Part shown: piece after piece, positions 4,857 through 5,886 of the stretch | Layout of the letters: each line of letters opens with the position of its first letter | Numbering within the stretch: the stretch's first letter is position 1 | Assembly (NCBI GenBank): GCA_009781525.1 | Contig: WQXZ01000112.1 | Location: 1 to 5,886 of the forward strand | Source of the DNA: Coriobacteriia bacterium | GTDB lineage: Bacteria > Actinomycetota > Coriobacteriia > Coriobacteriales > UBA8131 | Length of the DNA: 5,886 bases | Direction: 5' to 3' | The notes under the pieces: generated by a model | What the model saw: only the letters and a program-made list of their open reading frames with translations | Told to the model about the DNA's origin: nothing | Databases searched by the model: none | Made by a program: the position numbers and the translations under genes

Positions 4857-5886
4857 GTGAGTTCAGCAAGGGTGTTGGTGCTTGGCTTTGCGGCGGTCAT
4901 TGCAGCAGGAACCCTACTGCTTTTACTGCCGGTATCAGCACGCGCCCATAACTCGGTTTCAGTTTTGACGGCACTGTTCACGGCAACCTCGGCAACCTGC
5001 ATAACGGGACTAACCGTGGTGGACACGGCGCAGACCTGGAGCACTTTTGGGCATGTGGTTATTCTGTGTCTGTTTCAGGTGGGCGCGCTTGGATTCATGA
5101 CTGTCACCACTATTTTCTTCTTTATCATTAACCGAAAGATCGACCTTTCGCAGCGGTTGCTGTTGGTGCATTCCCTGAACCTGAATGATAGAAATGGAAT
5201 CGTTCAGTTGGTTCGCCATGTTCTGTTTGGAACGCTTATCATCGAAGGAACAGGAGCGGCAGTGCTTTCGGTTCGCTTTGTTCCTGAATACGGGGTGTTG
5301 AAGGGTGTTGGAATGAGTGTCTTTCACTCCGTTTCGGCATTTTGCAATGCAGGCTTTGGCTTGATTGATGGTGGCGATTTGGCCTTCAATCCCCTCGGCT
5401 CTGCGACTGGCTCTGCTGACTGGCTCACTACCATTACCACCATGCTTCTGGTGATTCTCGGAGGGCTTGGTTTCTTTGTCTGGGAGGACATCTGGCGTAA
5501 TCGTAGCTTTAAGAAGCTGCATCTGCATTCAAAAATGGTTCTGACTGTTTCGGCTCTGCTGATAGTTGGTGGCTGGGTTCTGATTTTTGTTGCAGAGCGG
5601 TCGAACGGTCAGACCATCGGCGACATGCCTCTGCAAAATGCTCTCCTTACCAGTCTTTACCAGGCTGTCATGCCTCGTTCAGGCGGGTTCAGTGCTATGG
5701 GACAATCCTCATTTACTGGTGTGACTAAAATGGTGACACTGATGCTGATGTTTATCGGTGGCTCAGCGGGGTCTGCCGCTGGTGGGGTCAAAAACGTTAC
5801 TGCAGCGATTGTTGTATTGGCAGCTTTTAATTCTATACGGGGCAAAAAGCGCTTGACTGTTTTCAAGCGCAACATTCCGGAGGCGC
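4857..5886 (+). CDS. trkH: TrkH/KtrB family potassium transporter, membrane subunit (3' partial)
   Basis: This is the ion-conducting membrane subunit of a Trk/Ktr potassium uptake system; it normally works with a cytoplasmic TrkA/KtrA nucleotide-binding ring, not seen here and perhaps encoded just beyond the right edge. Numbering from GTG 4857, all four pore loops are visible: FTATSATCITGL (41-52), SAFCNAGF (160-167), VMPRSGGFS (271-279) and GGSAGSAAGGVK (301-312). The first helix (about 6-26, VLVLGFAAVIAAG) and segments such as VGALGFMT and ILGGLGFFVW are typical. The 343 codons present stop shortly after pore loop 4; family members are about 440-480 residues. No ATG exists upstream in frame before the stop at 4794. 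GTG 4857 is the only canonical start before the first helix, but it has no Shine-Dalgarno sequence. The in-frame bases before it encode KKTRLRHR, which looks like a normal TrkH N-terminus. Confidence 0.96.
   Translation, partial: MSSARVLVLGFAAVIAAGTLLLLLPVSARAHNSVSVLTALFTATSATCITGLTVVDTAQTWSTFGHVVILCLFQVGALGFMTVTTIFFFIINRKIDLSQRLLLVHSLNLNDRNGIVQLVRHVLFGTLIIEGTGAAVLSVRFVPEYGVLKGVGMSVFHSVSAFCNAGFGLIDGGDLAFNPLGSATGSADWLTTITTMLLVILGGLGFFVWEDIWRNRSFKKLHLHSKMVLTVSALLIVGGWVLIFVAERSNGQTIGDMPLQNALLTSLYQAVMPRSGGFSAMGQSSFTGVTKMVTLMLMFIGGSAGSAAGGVKNVTAAIVVLAAFNSIRGKKRLTVFKRNIPEA

Noticed and set aside
5010..5528. 172-residue open frame antisense to trkH
   Set aside because: The opposite strand encodes unmistakable TrkH pore loops; the antisense peptide is low-complexity and polar.

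Overview
The window is a bacterial chromosomal segment of moderate G+C content (hand counts give about 57-58% over the first 1 kb). The mix of genes suggests an actinomycete of the Coriobacteriia, Eggerthella-like lineage: an ECF-type sigma factor fused to a membrane segment, a nuclease-like protein of a type I associate with that group, a YgjP-like metallopeptidase, a TrkH potassium transporter, and a probable leaderless start. This assignment is inference from protein style, not from a marker gene.

Layout. Bases 2-1168 (+) hold the 3' part of a sigma-70/ECF sigma factor gene; its start lies outside the window. It continues past region 4 into a transmembrane helix and an extracytoplasmic domain. 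Twenty-nine bases later, 1198-2181 (+) encodes a three-helix membrane protein with a YcxB-like domain, probably in the same operon. A convergent gene at 2256-3266 (-) encodes a protein with a C-terminal PD-(D/E)XK/DUF559-like nuclease signature. Bases 3267-3707 contain no convincing gene; they hold a large inverted-repeat element (3342-3498) and a degenerate purine-rich repeat (3534-3607). A YgjP-type zinc metallopeptidase gene lies at 3708-4415 (-). Bases 4416-4856 form a divergent intergenic region with short direct repeats, a small hairpin and a good promoter candidate. From 4857 to the right edge (+) is a TrkH/KtrB potassium transporter subunit, cut off by the window end.

How the parts work together. 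The sigma factor and the YcxB-like membrane protein look like one membrane-associated signalling unit. The nuclease-like, peptidase and transporter genes have no obvious functional link to it or to each other.

The most unusual features are non-genic. Four perfect DnaA-box sequences (TTATCCACA) lie between 402 and 2253, three of them inside an identical 13-mer. The sign of GC skew flips inside the sigma gene near base 540, beside one of these boxes. The 157-base dyad between the two minus-strand genes looks like a mobile or structured repeat.
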